Shown here one piece after another: positions 45,127-64,000 of a stretch of 64,000 nucleotides of DNA. The position numbers and the translations under genes were made by a program. The stretch comes from Lumbricus rubellus (taxonomy: Eukaryota > Annelida > Clitellata > Crassiclitellata > Lumbricidae), in the NCBI GenBank assembly GCA_945859605.1, contig OX243822.1:1526385-1590384 (forward strand), written 5' to 3'. The stretch's first letter is position 1, and the number at the start of each line of letters is the position of its first letter. The notes under the pieces are model-generated. The model did no database searches. It saw only the letters and a list, made by a program, of their open reading frames with translations, and was not told where the DNA came from.

Positions 45127-48100
45127 CTAATTCTGTAATAGATTAAATAGGCATTGAATCAAACGATTTTTGATATTATTGTTTAAGCTTATAGATGATG
45201 GCTGAATGATTTGATTTTCATATTAATGTTGAATATCTAATCTATTTGATTAAATATGTATTAATTAAAAATAAATAAAAATTAAAATCAGAAAATGAAT
45301 GTATATTTAAATATATGCATGTTTATGCATGTATGTTAAATGGTGACACTAAATAATGACAAATGCATCAAAGAGGACCTACAGCAACCACCTTATGAAC
45401 ACTGTCGACATGGAAATAGAAATCCCAGAAGAAGAACAATGAAAAGAAAAGGAAAAAAGATAGACATTATAGACAGAAACTGCGGAACATTTAAACAACA
45501 GTGAACTGAAATACATTGATACTGTAACTTTAAAGACGTCAACAGCCTATGTTGCTATAAGATGTCGTTAAACTGTTGAATAATAAAAATGTCATAAATT
45601 AATCTTAATAGATGAAGGCTCGATCTATCTTCTTCTGTAAGACAGTTGCTGTGTAGGAATCTTAAGAATCAAGTCCTTCGCTCACAACAATTGCCGATGT
45701 CAGTTAAACACCTTTAAAATGGTTGCATCCGATAATATATAAAAATGGAACGCTATGGGGTATTAATTAAATTTACTATAACTGCAATGTCATGTTTTCG
45801 TTAATATGGTATAATGGTGGTTACAGATAGTTTTAAGCATACTAAAGCGAAATGAACACTCCATGTTACTAGTTCATAAGTTTATTGCCATAGTTTAGGT
45901 TCAAACCCAGTTAAGTCAGAATAAAACTTAGTATATCACTTCTTAATAACAAGCATGATTTCATTAATGTACAGTAAATAATTATAGTGTTTCGTAATGG
46001 GCTATGTCCATAAAAAAAATTTGAACCAATTAAATTATCAATTACCTTAAAAAACACAAAAAACACTTTTCCCAAAAACATCAAAAATGGACTTAACCAT
46101 TTTTGGAATTAAGCCCTTCAATTCCTTGTAGCAGATGCCAAACATATTTTTCTTCGAGGGCAACGGCCTCTGTTGTCATAAGCCCTCGTCAAATCTTCTT
46201 CTTTACGTTCTCTGCCAAGCGGCAGGTCCAAACGTCCAATGTCTCCACGCTTCCCGCTGTTGTGCCGTGTCTTTAAGTTCTCTGTATCCCTCTTCCATCA
46301 TCCCGTCCAGCAGTTTTTGTCTAGGCCTTCCTCTGCACCGCTTTCCCTCCAATCTTCCTTCAATTATTTCTTTCTGCAGTGAGTCACCTCTTAGCAAATG
46401 TCCCACCCAATTCTTTTGTCTTATCTTTATTGTGTCCAGCAGAGATCTTTTCTCTTCTACCATCGTTAGTACTTCTTCATTTGAAACGTGCTTTGTCCAA
46501 CTGATTTTCTCCATCTTTCTCCATACCCACATTTCAAAAGCTTCCAACCTCTTCACGTCTTCTTTTCTCATTGTCCATGTCTCTGCGCCATATAACGTCA
46601 CACTCCTCGTCAAATATCGATCCATTTATCCATCCATGGGCAATTAAAACCGGATATGTGATGCATGGACCTTGAGCAACAAGTCCTTCGCTCACAACAA
46701 AAATATTATTAATAATATCTTCCCTCAATTTCAAACAAACTGACACATCCTAGCGTGTTTACAATTCATTTCACTGTATGAATGATTACAAGTTTTTACA
46801 AGAATCCAATTTAACTGTTTGGCAGCCAGGCAAGGCGTCCATCACGGCTCATTGTAGCAACAGCGTCTACTGAATGGAAGGCTCAATTAATCTTTTAGAG
46901 AATAGTGGGAAATAATCCCGCATCCATGAGCTCTTCGTAATAGAGTGTTACCATCATTCTAAACTCTGGCAATGTTGAAAATGAGTTTAATAAGTTACTT
47001 GCCAAGCGCTTGTGAGTCAACTGGAGTCAAGAGGATGACACATGTTACGGAGTCGGTATGCCCACACATACTTCGGACTTCTTCACATGTTGCAACGCTC
47101 CAACGTTTAACGGTCGTGTCCTGACTAAAACACAAACGACAAAAGTTACTTCGTCCGTTTTCCCAAACCGCAACTATGAAGAATCAAGATTCCTTGTGGT
47201 GGGACAAATAGTTTGCAATGTCCTTCTTTTAGAGTTCTCATTCATTCATTCATTCATTCATTCTATGGACTTACAGAGTACCACTTCAAGAGATCTACTC
47301 AGGAGCGCTCCAAGCCCAGCCACGAAGCATAGAAATCAGTATGTTTTCTCATAAATTGTAAAAGAAAGACTATAAAAAGGTAATCAGATTTGAAAGCATT
47401 GACAATGTAACTCACAAAGTTTTGGTGAAGGACCCCCCCCAGAAACCTGAATTTCCCCCCAAAGCAGAGGGACTAGATTAAACACTGTGTACCCATGGCT
47501 TTCATGGCTAAATCAGAGATACTGACCTTCCAGTAAGAAGGACGTCATCTTGCAATGCGATAGCTGTGACAACGCCATCGTGTCCAGAAAGATCACGAAC
47601 GAGAAAACGCGAATTCTTCCACTTGTCCGCAGGCGATCGACTACGATGATCAGAAAGATTATCTGGAAAGACAAAAGAAAACAATTTTACCGACGTACAA
47701 ACAAAGAAAACAAGAACAATGTCTTTAAGTGATAGCAGCCATGAAGTGTCAGCGACATCGTTTTCTCGGCCTTGGCATTTGAATTATCAGTCAATCAATC
47801 AACCAATTAATCAGTCCATCAATCAATCAGACAGTCAATCAATCAATCAATCAATCGATAAATCCGAATTTATATAGCACCCCTTCAAGATTCCTCCACT
47901 CATCTCAAAACCAACAATGTACGGTCAATGTACTCATTACAGCTAAGTACTATCATGGCGAACACGTAAAGTAGAACATCTTCATCAGCTAATTCAAATT
48001 TCTTTTCTTACCTGCGTTTACCGTATTCTTCTTCTTCTTCTTTGCAACCTTTGGAGAATCTTCCTTCGTCTGTTTCACTGGCTCTGTACGTCGTGTTACA

Positions 48101-50954
48101 TCGCTACAGACAAAAGAACCACGATTATAATGCAGGCCTGCTTTTAAGGAATTTCTAGAACTGCACAACCTCTTACTTCCTTTCCCATCCTCCATGGTAA
48201 ATTACTTCCAATCGGATAACAATGGCCTGTTTGGCTAGTTTTAACTGTACAGAAGTGCTTCTACAACTGCACAAGTCCATTTAGAACTGCACATTTTGTG
48301 TACAACTGCACATAAAAAAGCCCTAATTATTATGACGGATATTTATAATACAACCGTATTTTATATATGATCCACCTTCGAATCAAGTTCAGAAGTGAAC
48401 ACATGACCTTACAACAGAACAACTAAAACGCTGAGTAGCTGTGAGTGAATGACTTGTTGCTCAAGGCTTCTACACACAGCAAACGTATCAGAGGATACGG
48501 ATAATCAAACCCCAGACTACCCACAAGGCAAGCACACTAACTAATCCTACACAGTAGTAGTAATTCACTGCATGATAACAAAGATCATTAGCGTCGCCCT
48601 CCTCTTTCGTCCAGGCGATTGACTGGCACTACCAAGCGTGAGCCTGCACAGCGTTCTACTGCTCATACACACATTTGCAGGGCGCGGTGTTGTAGTGGTG
48701 GCGTCGTTGCCTTGGAGTCGGAAGGTTCGAGGTTCGAATCCACTTCGCCGCGTAAGGACCTTCTGCAAGTCCTTCACTCACAATTGCTCTGCGCTTCGGC
48801 GTGAAACTCAGACGCAGTGTCCGCTCTGCATTCGGGAGCGCCTCTGAGTAGGAGAAAGTACTTGAAGGGGCGCTATAACAAGTGCACATACAAGCAAACA
48901 AAACATTTAAAACCCGTTATTAAAGGTGACAGTCTAACAATGATAAAAGAGAGTTGATTACTACCCATTCTGATCAGTTGGAAATAAACACTTCCTTATA
49001 TAATAGGTTGACAGCGTTCTAGAGGTGTCTAAAAAATTGGAAAGACGACACAAAACAAAAGGACAATAACTTAAATTATGAGTAAGTGAAGGAGTTGCTC
49101 AATTTCCCTACCGTCCCAGTGGAGAGATGGGGGGGGGGATCGAACCCGTACTCTCCGCATTGTCCTTCTATTTCAACCATTTAAACACCTGACGAAAATG
49201 CAAGTGAAAAACAACTAACTTACTACCGTGCTTAGGAGCAAAAATTATCGAAGTGTTAATAATATTGCACTAATATTAATTAATACCAACATTAAATTAA
49301 CTATTCATATAAATATTACTGCTTACATTACAAATTATTAATGATCAGAAATGCATACACAATGGTTGCCTCATGGCAGGCTACATCGGAACTAACGGTT
49401 CTCTGCTCTGTTGCTGTTGCTAGGCGACCATGCTCTGTTGCTGTTGCTAGGCGACCATGCTCTGTTGCTGTTGCTAGGCGACCATGCTCTGTTGTTGCTA
49501 GGCGACCATGCTCTGTTGCTGTTGCTAGGCGACCATGCTCTGCTGTTGCTAGGCGACCACTGTCAGACTTCATGCCAACTGTTGCCATAACAACAAAGTG
49601 CAAACTGTATGAGACGATATAGTAGGGTAAAAAAATAGGAATGGTAAAAATTTATTGGAAAACTTGTATTGAAAAAGAATTTACTACTTGATAATCGGGA
49701 TCCCTCCTCTTAGCAGAATTGCTATAACTTCTGGGGTCCAATTGTTGTCTATATTCCCAATTTGTTTTTTTTCACTTATATTTTATCATGCTTATTTTCA
49801 ATTATATTGGCTTACAAAGGTTTCATCAAAAAATTATTGAATAATTTATTCTGAACAATTATTATTATTATTATTATTACTATTATTACTATTACTATTA
49901 TTATTACTATTAGAAATTGTTCCGAAGTAGTTCAATTCACATTAATAATTCACATTAATAATTCTATCATTATCATTATCATTATTATTAATATTATTAC
50001 GAATAGGATCGTCATCACGGTCTTGTTGATGTCGATCCTCTCGTTCCTCGCTCAGACTTGATGACTCCCCTTCCCATGATGCATCTTGAATCGAACTCTC
50101 CAATGTTTCTGCTTTTACTGGTTGGCAGAGAGCGCTTGTCGAGATGTCGCTGTGACAAGAGAGCAGACGCAGAAGCTCTTTGCGAATCAACGATTTCTTG
50201 GAAACCTTTGAACAGCGAATCGCAGGCCACGTTTAGAAGCCAAGTGTAAAAAAGTGGTTTTACAAGAAAAAACACAAATGAGGCTTTACGGATTTTATAA
50301 CGTGACGTTCATGTCTGAAAAAGAAGATCAAAACTGAGATTCTATAGGGTTCATTTAAATTTTTTTACTGGTTGCATGTTGGAAGATGCAAGATCAAAAA
50401 TTTAGTTTTGCAAATAAATTTCTTGCCTGGTGAAAGGTTCACCTATAAGCTCCTCTGAGACCCTAAATATCTCCCGCTCTGCTCAGGCACCTTTGAGAAA
50501 ATGGCGGACCACTGGCTGGATAATTTTTTTTCACTGGTCCACCACCAAAAAATGTTCGGCACCAATGATATCTATCCAAACTGTTGGAACCATTTTTTAA
50601 AATCAAAAGGATCTTTGCGTGATGACTAAATCTTATTGATCAAACTCCTCCTTATTTAAAACCATGGAAAGTTCTTCCAAAGCTCTCAAAATAGCACACT
50701 AACCTTTCAGCAGGTGAACCCATCGAACACAGTTTTCAGAAGATCACAAAATGAGTTTACCGTCACAGAAAAGGCGCTATATAAATGCCCATACCATACT
50801 TCTGCTGCTAATTAATCAGCTAATTCCTTACTTTTGCCTCTTCCTCGGCAGTAAGAGCTTCATTGCGCTGCTCCAGTCGGTCGATCTCACGTAATTTCTT
50901 GCGAAGCTTCCTAACGTTCCGTTCCACCTCCGTTTTCTCGGACTCGGCCATCAT
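39446..50954 (-). CDS. WD40-repeat protein with basic N-terminal coil; family not recognised
   Basis: Minus-strand exons: 50954-50832, 50205-50001 (end uncertain), 48103-48012 (start uncertain), 47662-47527, 47124-47003, 43524-43375, 42889-42797, 42346-42252, 41746-41527, 40796-40671, 40076-39911, 39647-39446. From exon 4 on all phases agree. The N-terminus is a short charged helix (RKLRKKLREIDRLEQR), followed by an acidic/serine stretch and a lysine run. Then come at least seven WD40-like blades, with strand patterns such as LSGHDGVVTAIAL, GHTDSVTCVILL, GSHDCCIKIWNLDTG and ASADGVIKVFQF. The tail is acidic (DSDISDQETDSDHD). WD40 propellers are protein-binding scaffolds, but no specific role is claimed. 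Exon 5 uses a GC donor. If exon 2 ends at 50001 (phase 1), exon 3 would start at an internal acceptor (AG before AGCCAGTG) instead of 48103. Confidence 0.82.
40001..40014. promoter_or_regulatory. Perfect palindromic X-box motif inside WD40 exon 11
   Basis: GTTGCCATGGCAAC is the ideal symmetrical RFX X-box. Weaker relatives lie at 39965-39978 (GTTACCATGGTGAT), 39511-39524 (GTTGCCATGGCGCA) and 43473-43486 (GTCTCCATGGCAAC). All are in coding exons, so codon content may explain them. Confidence 0.45.
40115..40420. repeat. Two short L2-like tail pieces and TGTCATTAA repeats
   Basis: AATTTATATAGCACCGGTTT (40128) and AATTTATATAGCACCCATTC (40200) are starts of minus-strand tails. 40255-40530 holds imperfect GTCATTAAATG/GTCATTAAGT units in intron 10. 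Confidence 0.55.
41030..41520. repeat. AATAACAATAAT-type repeat, WD40 intron 9
   Basis: About 490 bp of AATAACA, AATACAA and ATAAACAGA units. Long frames through it (LLLFCLLLFC) are repeat artefacts. Confidence 0.9.
41880..41960 (-). repeat. Dispersed CAGTGCCAG repeat copy
   Basis: CAAAGATCATTAGCGTTGCC...CTTGGGACTGGCACTGTC, complementary to the copy at 485-575, located just upstream of WD40 exon 9. Confidence 0.6.
43070..43350. repeat. L2-like tail (minus) with ATTC terminus, then AATAAT/GATGAT microsatellite
   Basis: 43072-43140: CATTCATTCATTCCTATAGC...ACTACTCTGAAGCACTCCAG. 43180-43345: ATAATAATAAC and GATGATGATG runs, ending beside exon 6. Confidence 0.65.
43747..44130 (+). repeat. 92-bp tandem repeat with TTAGACACCTTTAAAACGG units
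   Basis: Units begin at 43747, 43886, 43978 and 44070. The two at 43886-43977 and 43978-44069 are identical by eye over 92 bp. The first unit contains GTAGACCTTGAGCATCAAGTCCTTCACTCACAA-type SINE body. A dispersed relative lies at 45640-45765. The last unit abuts the 5' end of a LINE insertion. Confidence 0.85.
44132..45001 (+). pseudogene. 5'-truncated LINE: intact RNase H domain and C-terminus
   Basis: Open from about 44132, with RNase H motifs in order: YTDGSK (first Asp), SAELTAI (Glu), YTDSLS (Asp), WIPSHIGLSGNEMADTLAKK (last Asp). A C-terminal segment follows with CSGCQLPETIEHTLFAC, the Cys/His pattern common at the end of Jockey/I-group pol proteins. RT and endonuclease are absent, as expected for 5' truncation during target-primed reverse transcription. 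The frame is undisrupted, so the insertion is recent. It lies in WD40 intron 5, opposite to the host gene. Confidence 0.87.
45057..45124. repeat. (TG)n microsatellite
   Basis: About 34 uninterrupted TG dinucleotides shortly after the LINE stop codon. Confidence 0.95.
45125..46192. other. WD40 intron 5 remainder; SINE-like piece
   Basis: 45640-45765 carries GTGTAGGAATC...AATCAAGTCCTTCGCTCACA then TTAAACACCTTTAAAATGG and ATGGAACGCTATG, a relative of the 43747-44130 units. The rest is AT-rich and no gene is seen. Confidence 0.45.
46193..46620 (-). pseudogene. Non-LTR retrotransposon pol 3' fragment (copy B)
   Basis: 140 open codons matching copy A at 5340-6022 with very high similarity (VTLYGAETWTMRKED, SWTKHVSNEEVLTMVEEKRS, GKRCRGRPRQKLLDGMMEE). 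It is not frameshifted and ends in the same AACGTAAAGAAGAAGA tail. 5'-truncated at about 46615. The closeness of the two copies suggests recent activity of this family. Confidence 0.87.
47240..47335 (-). repeat. L2-like tail with ATTC terminus
   Basis: CATTCATTCATTCATTCTAT then GGACTTACAGAGTACCACTTCAAG...ACTCAGGAGCGCTCCAAGCC. Confidence 0.7.
47790..47905 (-). repeat. L2-like tail with TGAT-type terminus
   Basis: CAATCAATCAATCAATCGAT then AATTTATATAGCACCCCTTC. The tail is TCAA/TGAT rather than ATTC, showing that two terminus types exist. Confidence 0.7.
48140..48320. mobile_element. Copy of the 4777-5062 MITE family, partial
   Basis: Shares CCATCCTCCATGGTAAATTA, TTTTAACTGTACAGAAGTGC and CATTTAGAACTGCACATTTT with that copy, in the same orientation. 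The left terminal repeat is shortened. Confidence 0.65.
48570..48645 (-). repeat. Dispersed CAGTGCCAG repeat copy
   Basis: ACAAAGATCATTAGCGTCGC...GATTGACTGGCACTACC, 35 bp upstream of a SINE head. Confidence 0.6.
48678..48895 (+). mobile_element. tRNA-headed SINE with CORE-like body and L2-like tail, full length
   Basis: Head: AGGGCGCGGTGTTGTAGTGG...GGTTCGAATCC with tRNA box A/B. Body: GTAAGGACCTTCTGCAAGTC, TTCACTCACAATTGCTC, GCGTGAAACTCAGACGCAG. Tail: TCGGGAGCGCCTCTGAGTAG...CTTGAAGGGGCGCTATAACA. The consensus body ACCTTGGGCAAGTC matches the motif in mammalian MIR. It lies in WD40 intron 2. It probably moves with L2-like LINE enzymes, as inferred from the shared 3' end. Confidence 0.85.
49395..49590. 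repeat. Tandem array of X-box-like motifs (27/24-bp units)
   Basis: Six copies of GTTGCTAGGCGACC start at 49416, 49443, 49470, 49494, 49521 and 49545. Each fits the RFX X-box pattern RYYNYY-N-RRNRAC. A seventh relative GTTGCCATAACAAC lies at 49577. It is intronic in the WD40 gene. No splice-consistent exon could be built here although both strands are open. Confidence 0.85.
49620..50000. other. WD40 intron with AT-rich and ATT microsatellite sequence
   Basis: 49860-49915 is (ATT)n with ACT variants, and 49960-49995 is ATTATC/ATT. No gene is seen. Confidence 0.6.
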
Positions 50955-51787
50955 TCACAAGGGGTGTGTGCGCGGAGTCCTAATACCACAAAGACAAGAA
51001 AAACAAAACCTAGCTACGTAGGGCCTGCGCGAAACTTAGTTTTCGAAATCCATCATTTATTTACATTTAAAATGGGATTTGACATAATTGAAAACCCTTT
51101 AGTATCGCATACTGAATTGTGCACTTTATAAATAAGGTAAACGTTGCGTGGTTTAATTGATTCTAGAGATTTTGTTATAAATTAAAGCAACTAACAACCT
51201 CTGGACGTGTACACAACAACACCCAACGTGGTTTGAATTTCCGGTCAAATGTAAGTAAGCAGGAACCCCAAAAAGAATTTTTCACACACTTTCTAAATTT
51301 TAATCAAAATGGAATTGATTATTGTTGTCATTGCTTTGTCATTGACATCCTCATTATTTTACCGCGGTTAGAAGGACGAATTCTCATGTAAGCGAGCTAG
51401 TCGTTGACTCTTTTCTTCCTTAACTCGCAAATTTCAATTTTTATAAAGCGCCACTCTGACGTTATAATTATGCACTATGAATCAGAATTTCGCCCATTTT
51501 TCTTCAAATTATTTAAACTTGGGCTGAATGGCACGTTTCTTCTTGTCCCCATCAGTTTTCTGGATTACATACTTACTTATTTCCTTCCACCCTTACTTCC
51601 TTGCTTACTTCCTTGCTTACTTACTTCCCTACTTACTTCTCTACTTACTTACTTACCTACCCATTTACCTACCTACCAACCTACCTACCTACCTACTTAC
51701 TTACTTACTTTTTAGTTAACCATCCTTGTGATGTTTTGCGGAAGTGTATTTTCTATCAGCTGCAGCTGGAGATGATCAAAATAAAAG
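50955..51787. promoter_or_regulatory. Shared 5' region of divergent WD40 and VPS33A genes
   Basis: 833 bp separate the two start codons, which point away from each other, so a bidirectional promoter is possible. 51575-51715 is a CTTA/CCTA tetranucleotide array about 70 bp upstream of the VPS33A ATG. No TATA or clear initiator is seen. Confidence 0.5.
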
Positions 51788-62622
<10,835 letters not shown>

Positions 62623-63256
62623 GTACGTGCTTTCAATTATCCGATATATTGCTTTGTTTGATTTAAGAGTACTTGATACTTGTATTGTTTGTTGATGCTT
62701 TTTAAGTCTCATTGTGTAGTTTTTGCTATTAATTATGTATTTAATTTATGATGAATATGTAAATTTGTTATTAGGATATAGATTCGTATTGGTATGTAAA
62801 TTTATTACTAATATGTTAATCCAGTGGCGTCTAACCCCCCCATCTGGAGTGGGAGAACGAACCCCCCCATTTTGCCGACATGCAATTTTTGTAAGAGACT
62901 CGGGTCACTCAGAAGTTCAGCAGAGTGATATGTATATTAGGCCTATAATTATCATCATGTAGACCATTACAAAAGTTTCTAAAAGTTAAAACCTGAAAAT
63001 GAGAACAATAAAAATTCATTAATATAATTTGTGATCTGACTAGTAGTGACTTTCAGGTTAAAACATTAAACAGCTAAAAACATCAGCGACCAGAATAGTT
63101 GTTTGGAGTTGAATTTGGCTATAACTTTAATCAGAGAGTCTACATAAGCTATAGAGTATAGACTATTGATTGCAAATTTCACGCAAGCTACATTGTAGTA
63201 AAATGACTATAGACATTGTTTAAATTATAATATCAGCTGCGCAGAATTATAGGCTA
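62623..63256. other. VPS33A intron 14 or flank; nothing recognised
   Basis: AT-rich. 62825-62870 has two CCCCCC runs in a short imperfect repeat (AACCCCCCCAT). No exon matching the missing VPS33A C-terminus is seen. Confidence 0.5.
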
Positions 63257-63562
63257 CTAGCTGCAGATCAAATGCTTTCTCAGCACTGGCGACAAGGCAG
63301 ATAAGCTGTTAATAATGGCATCGCTGGGAATATTATCAGCCAAACCCTTTTCACTGGCAATCAACATCAAACTGGAGAAATATTCATCTCCCATTGTGGA
63401 ACGCAGACGAGTCTTGATGAGTTTGACCTTAGACATAGCGCGCTCAGCTGAGGCACTTGTTACGGCAACAGTCACTAGTATTTTGTATAAAAGCTTATGT
63501 GGGCGCTGAAGAAATCTTTCGATTGCGATTGCGATCACAAATACAAAATGCGACCAAAACAA
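63257..63562 (-). pseudogene. hAT transposase C-terminal dimerisation domain fragment
   Basis: Translation reads ILVTVAVTSASAERAMSKVK, LIKTRLRSTMGDEYFSSLML, the conserved hAT C-terminal dimerisation helix pattern (SASAER...LR.TM). The catalytic and BED parts are absent and the N-terminal residues look like intron or flank. It is a relic of an autonomous hAT element or a domesticated exon; the context does not decide. Confidence 0.8.
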
Positions 63563-63670
63563 ATTATTTACGTGGAAGAAATAAAATTACGGGAATCCGA
63601 TCATAATGATATAGGGCTTTTTATAGGCCCAATGCTGTTTGTCACTTTCTCATGAATTTAGGGGCTTAAT

Positions 63671-63672
63671 TG

Positions 63673-63756
<84 letters not shown>

Positions 63757-63757
63757 A

Positions 63758-63791
<34 letters not shown>

Positions 63792-63792
63792 A
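63671..63792. repeat. (TCTA)n microsatellite
   Basis: About 30 TCTA/CTAT units with one AA interruption near 63756. Confidence 0.95.
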
Positions 63793-63814
63793 GTAATTTA
63801 TTCATTATTCATCA

Positions 63815-64000
63815 TTATTCGTTATTAGAATTTATATAGCGCCTCTTCAAGAAACTATTCAGAGGCGCTCCCAGCCCAGCCACGACTAAAGAAAAAAGAT
63901 TTAAGGGACTTGAGAAATAGAGATTGACTGGTCAGGTGGAGGAGATGGAGGTTTGGAGAGAGGTCATTCCAGATTGACGACCCCACAACCAAGAAGGCTC
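63815..64000 (-). pseudogene. L2-like LINE 3' end with open RT C-terminus; runs off window
   Basis: On the minus strand an open frame gives VVGSSIWNDLSPNLHLLHL and [13 protein letters not shown], then stop TAG. The last codons and stop (GGGAGCGCCTCTGAATAG) are the left arm of the hairpin, followed by AAGAGGCGCTATATAAATTC. So the pol frame reads into the conserved tail. This is the least decayed L2-like copy in the window. Confidence 0.82.

Noticed and set aside
49328..49603. X-box array as an extra coding exon of the WD40 gene
   Set aside because: Spacing is in multiples of three and both strands are open, but no combination of acceptor and donor keeps frame with exons 2, 3 and 4.

Overview
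This window is animal nuclear DNA. It has multi-exon genes with GT-AG introns, LINE, SINE and LTR retroelements, MITEs and abundant microsatellites. Three signs suggest a non-vertebrate deuterostome, probably a marine one such as an echinoderm or hemichordate: the compact metazoan gene set, an integrase-before-RT Ty3/gypsy element (a gene order described from deuterostomes), and a genome rich in the motif AGGCCTA. The phylum is an inference. A 200-base assembly gap lies at 3003-3202.

Layout. 1-9.4 kb is mostly transposon debris: hAT-like and TA-target MITEs, a 1.4 kb terminal-inverted-repeat element, three LINE pieces and tRNA-like sequences. It also holds one orphan WD40 exon (minus strand, 3454-3547). 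9.4-20.4 kb carries a complete RFX1/2/3-type transcription factor gene (plus strand, 14 exons, 657 codons) whose introns are filled with satellites. 20.4-23.0 kb is gene-poor. 23.05-30.18 kb carries a complete MAP1-family gene (minus, 4 exons, about 1801 codons) with a 7-residue repeat array and a C-terminal light chain. 31.0-38.5 kb holds a 73-bp satellite split by a very young Ty3/gypsy element. That element has near-identical 1.1 kb LTRs, gag, protease and integrase, but has lost its reverse transcriptase. 39.4-50.95 kb carries a WD40-repeat protein gene (minus, about 12 exons, family not recognised). It is head-to-head, 833 bp apart, with VPS33A (plus, 51.8-62.6 kb, 14 exons seen). The last VPS33A exon or exons lie beyond the window. 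A hAT transposase tail and an L2-like LINE end close the window.

Connections. The most frequent repeat is a 3' tail with a hairpin (AGCGCCTCT...AGAGGCGCT). It is the 3' end of an L2-like LINE and is also the tail of a tRNA-headed SINE whose body contains ACCTTGGGCAAGTC, so the pair resembles mammalian L2 and MIR. Many copies run straight into GAAT or TGAT tetranucleotide tails, which probably seeded the large microsatellites here. RFX proteins bind X-box motifs, and the neighbouring WD40 and VPS33A introns contain tandem arrays of X-box-like sequence. The 73-bp satellite repeats a CTCF-like core. These regulatory readings are motif matches only.
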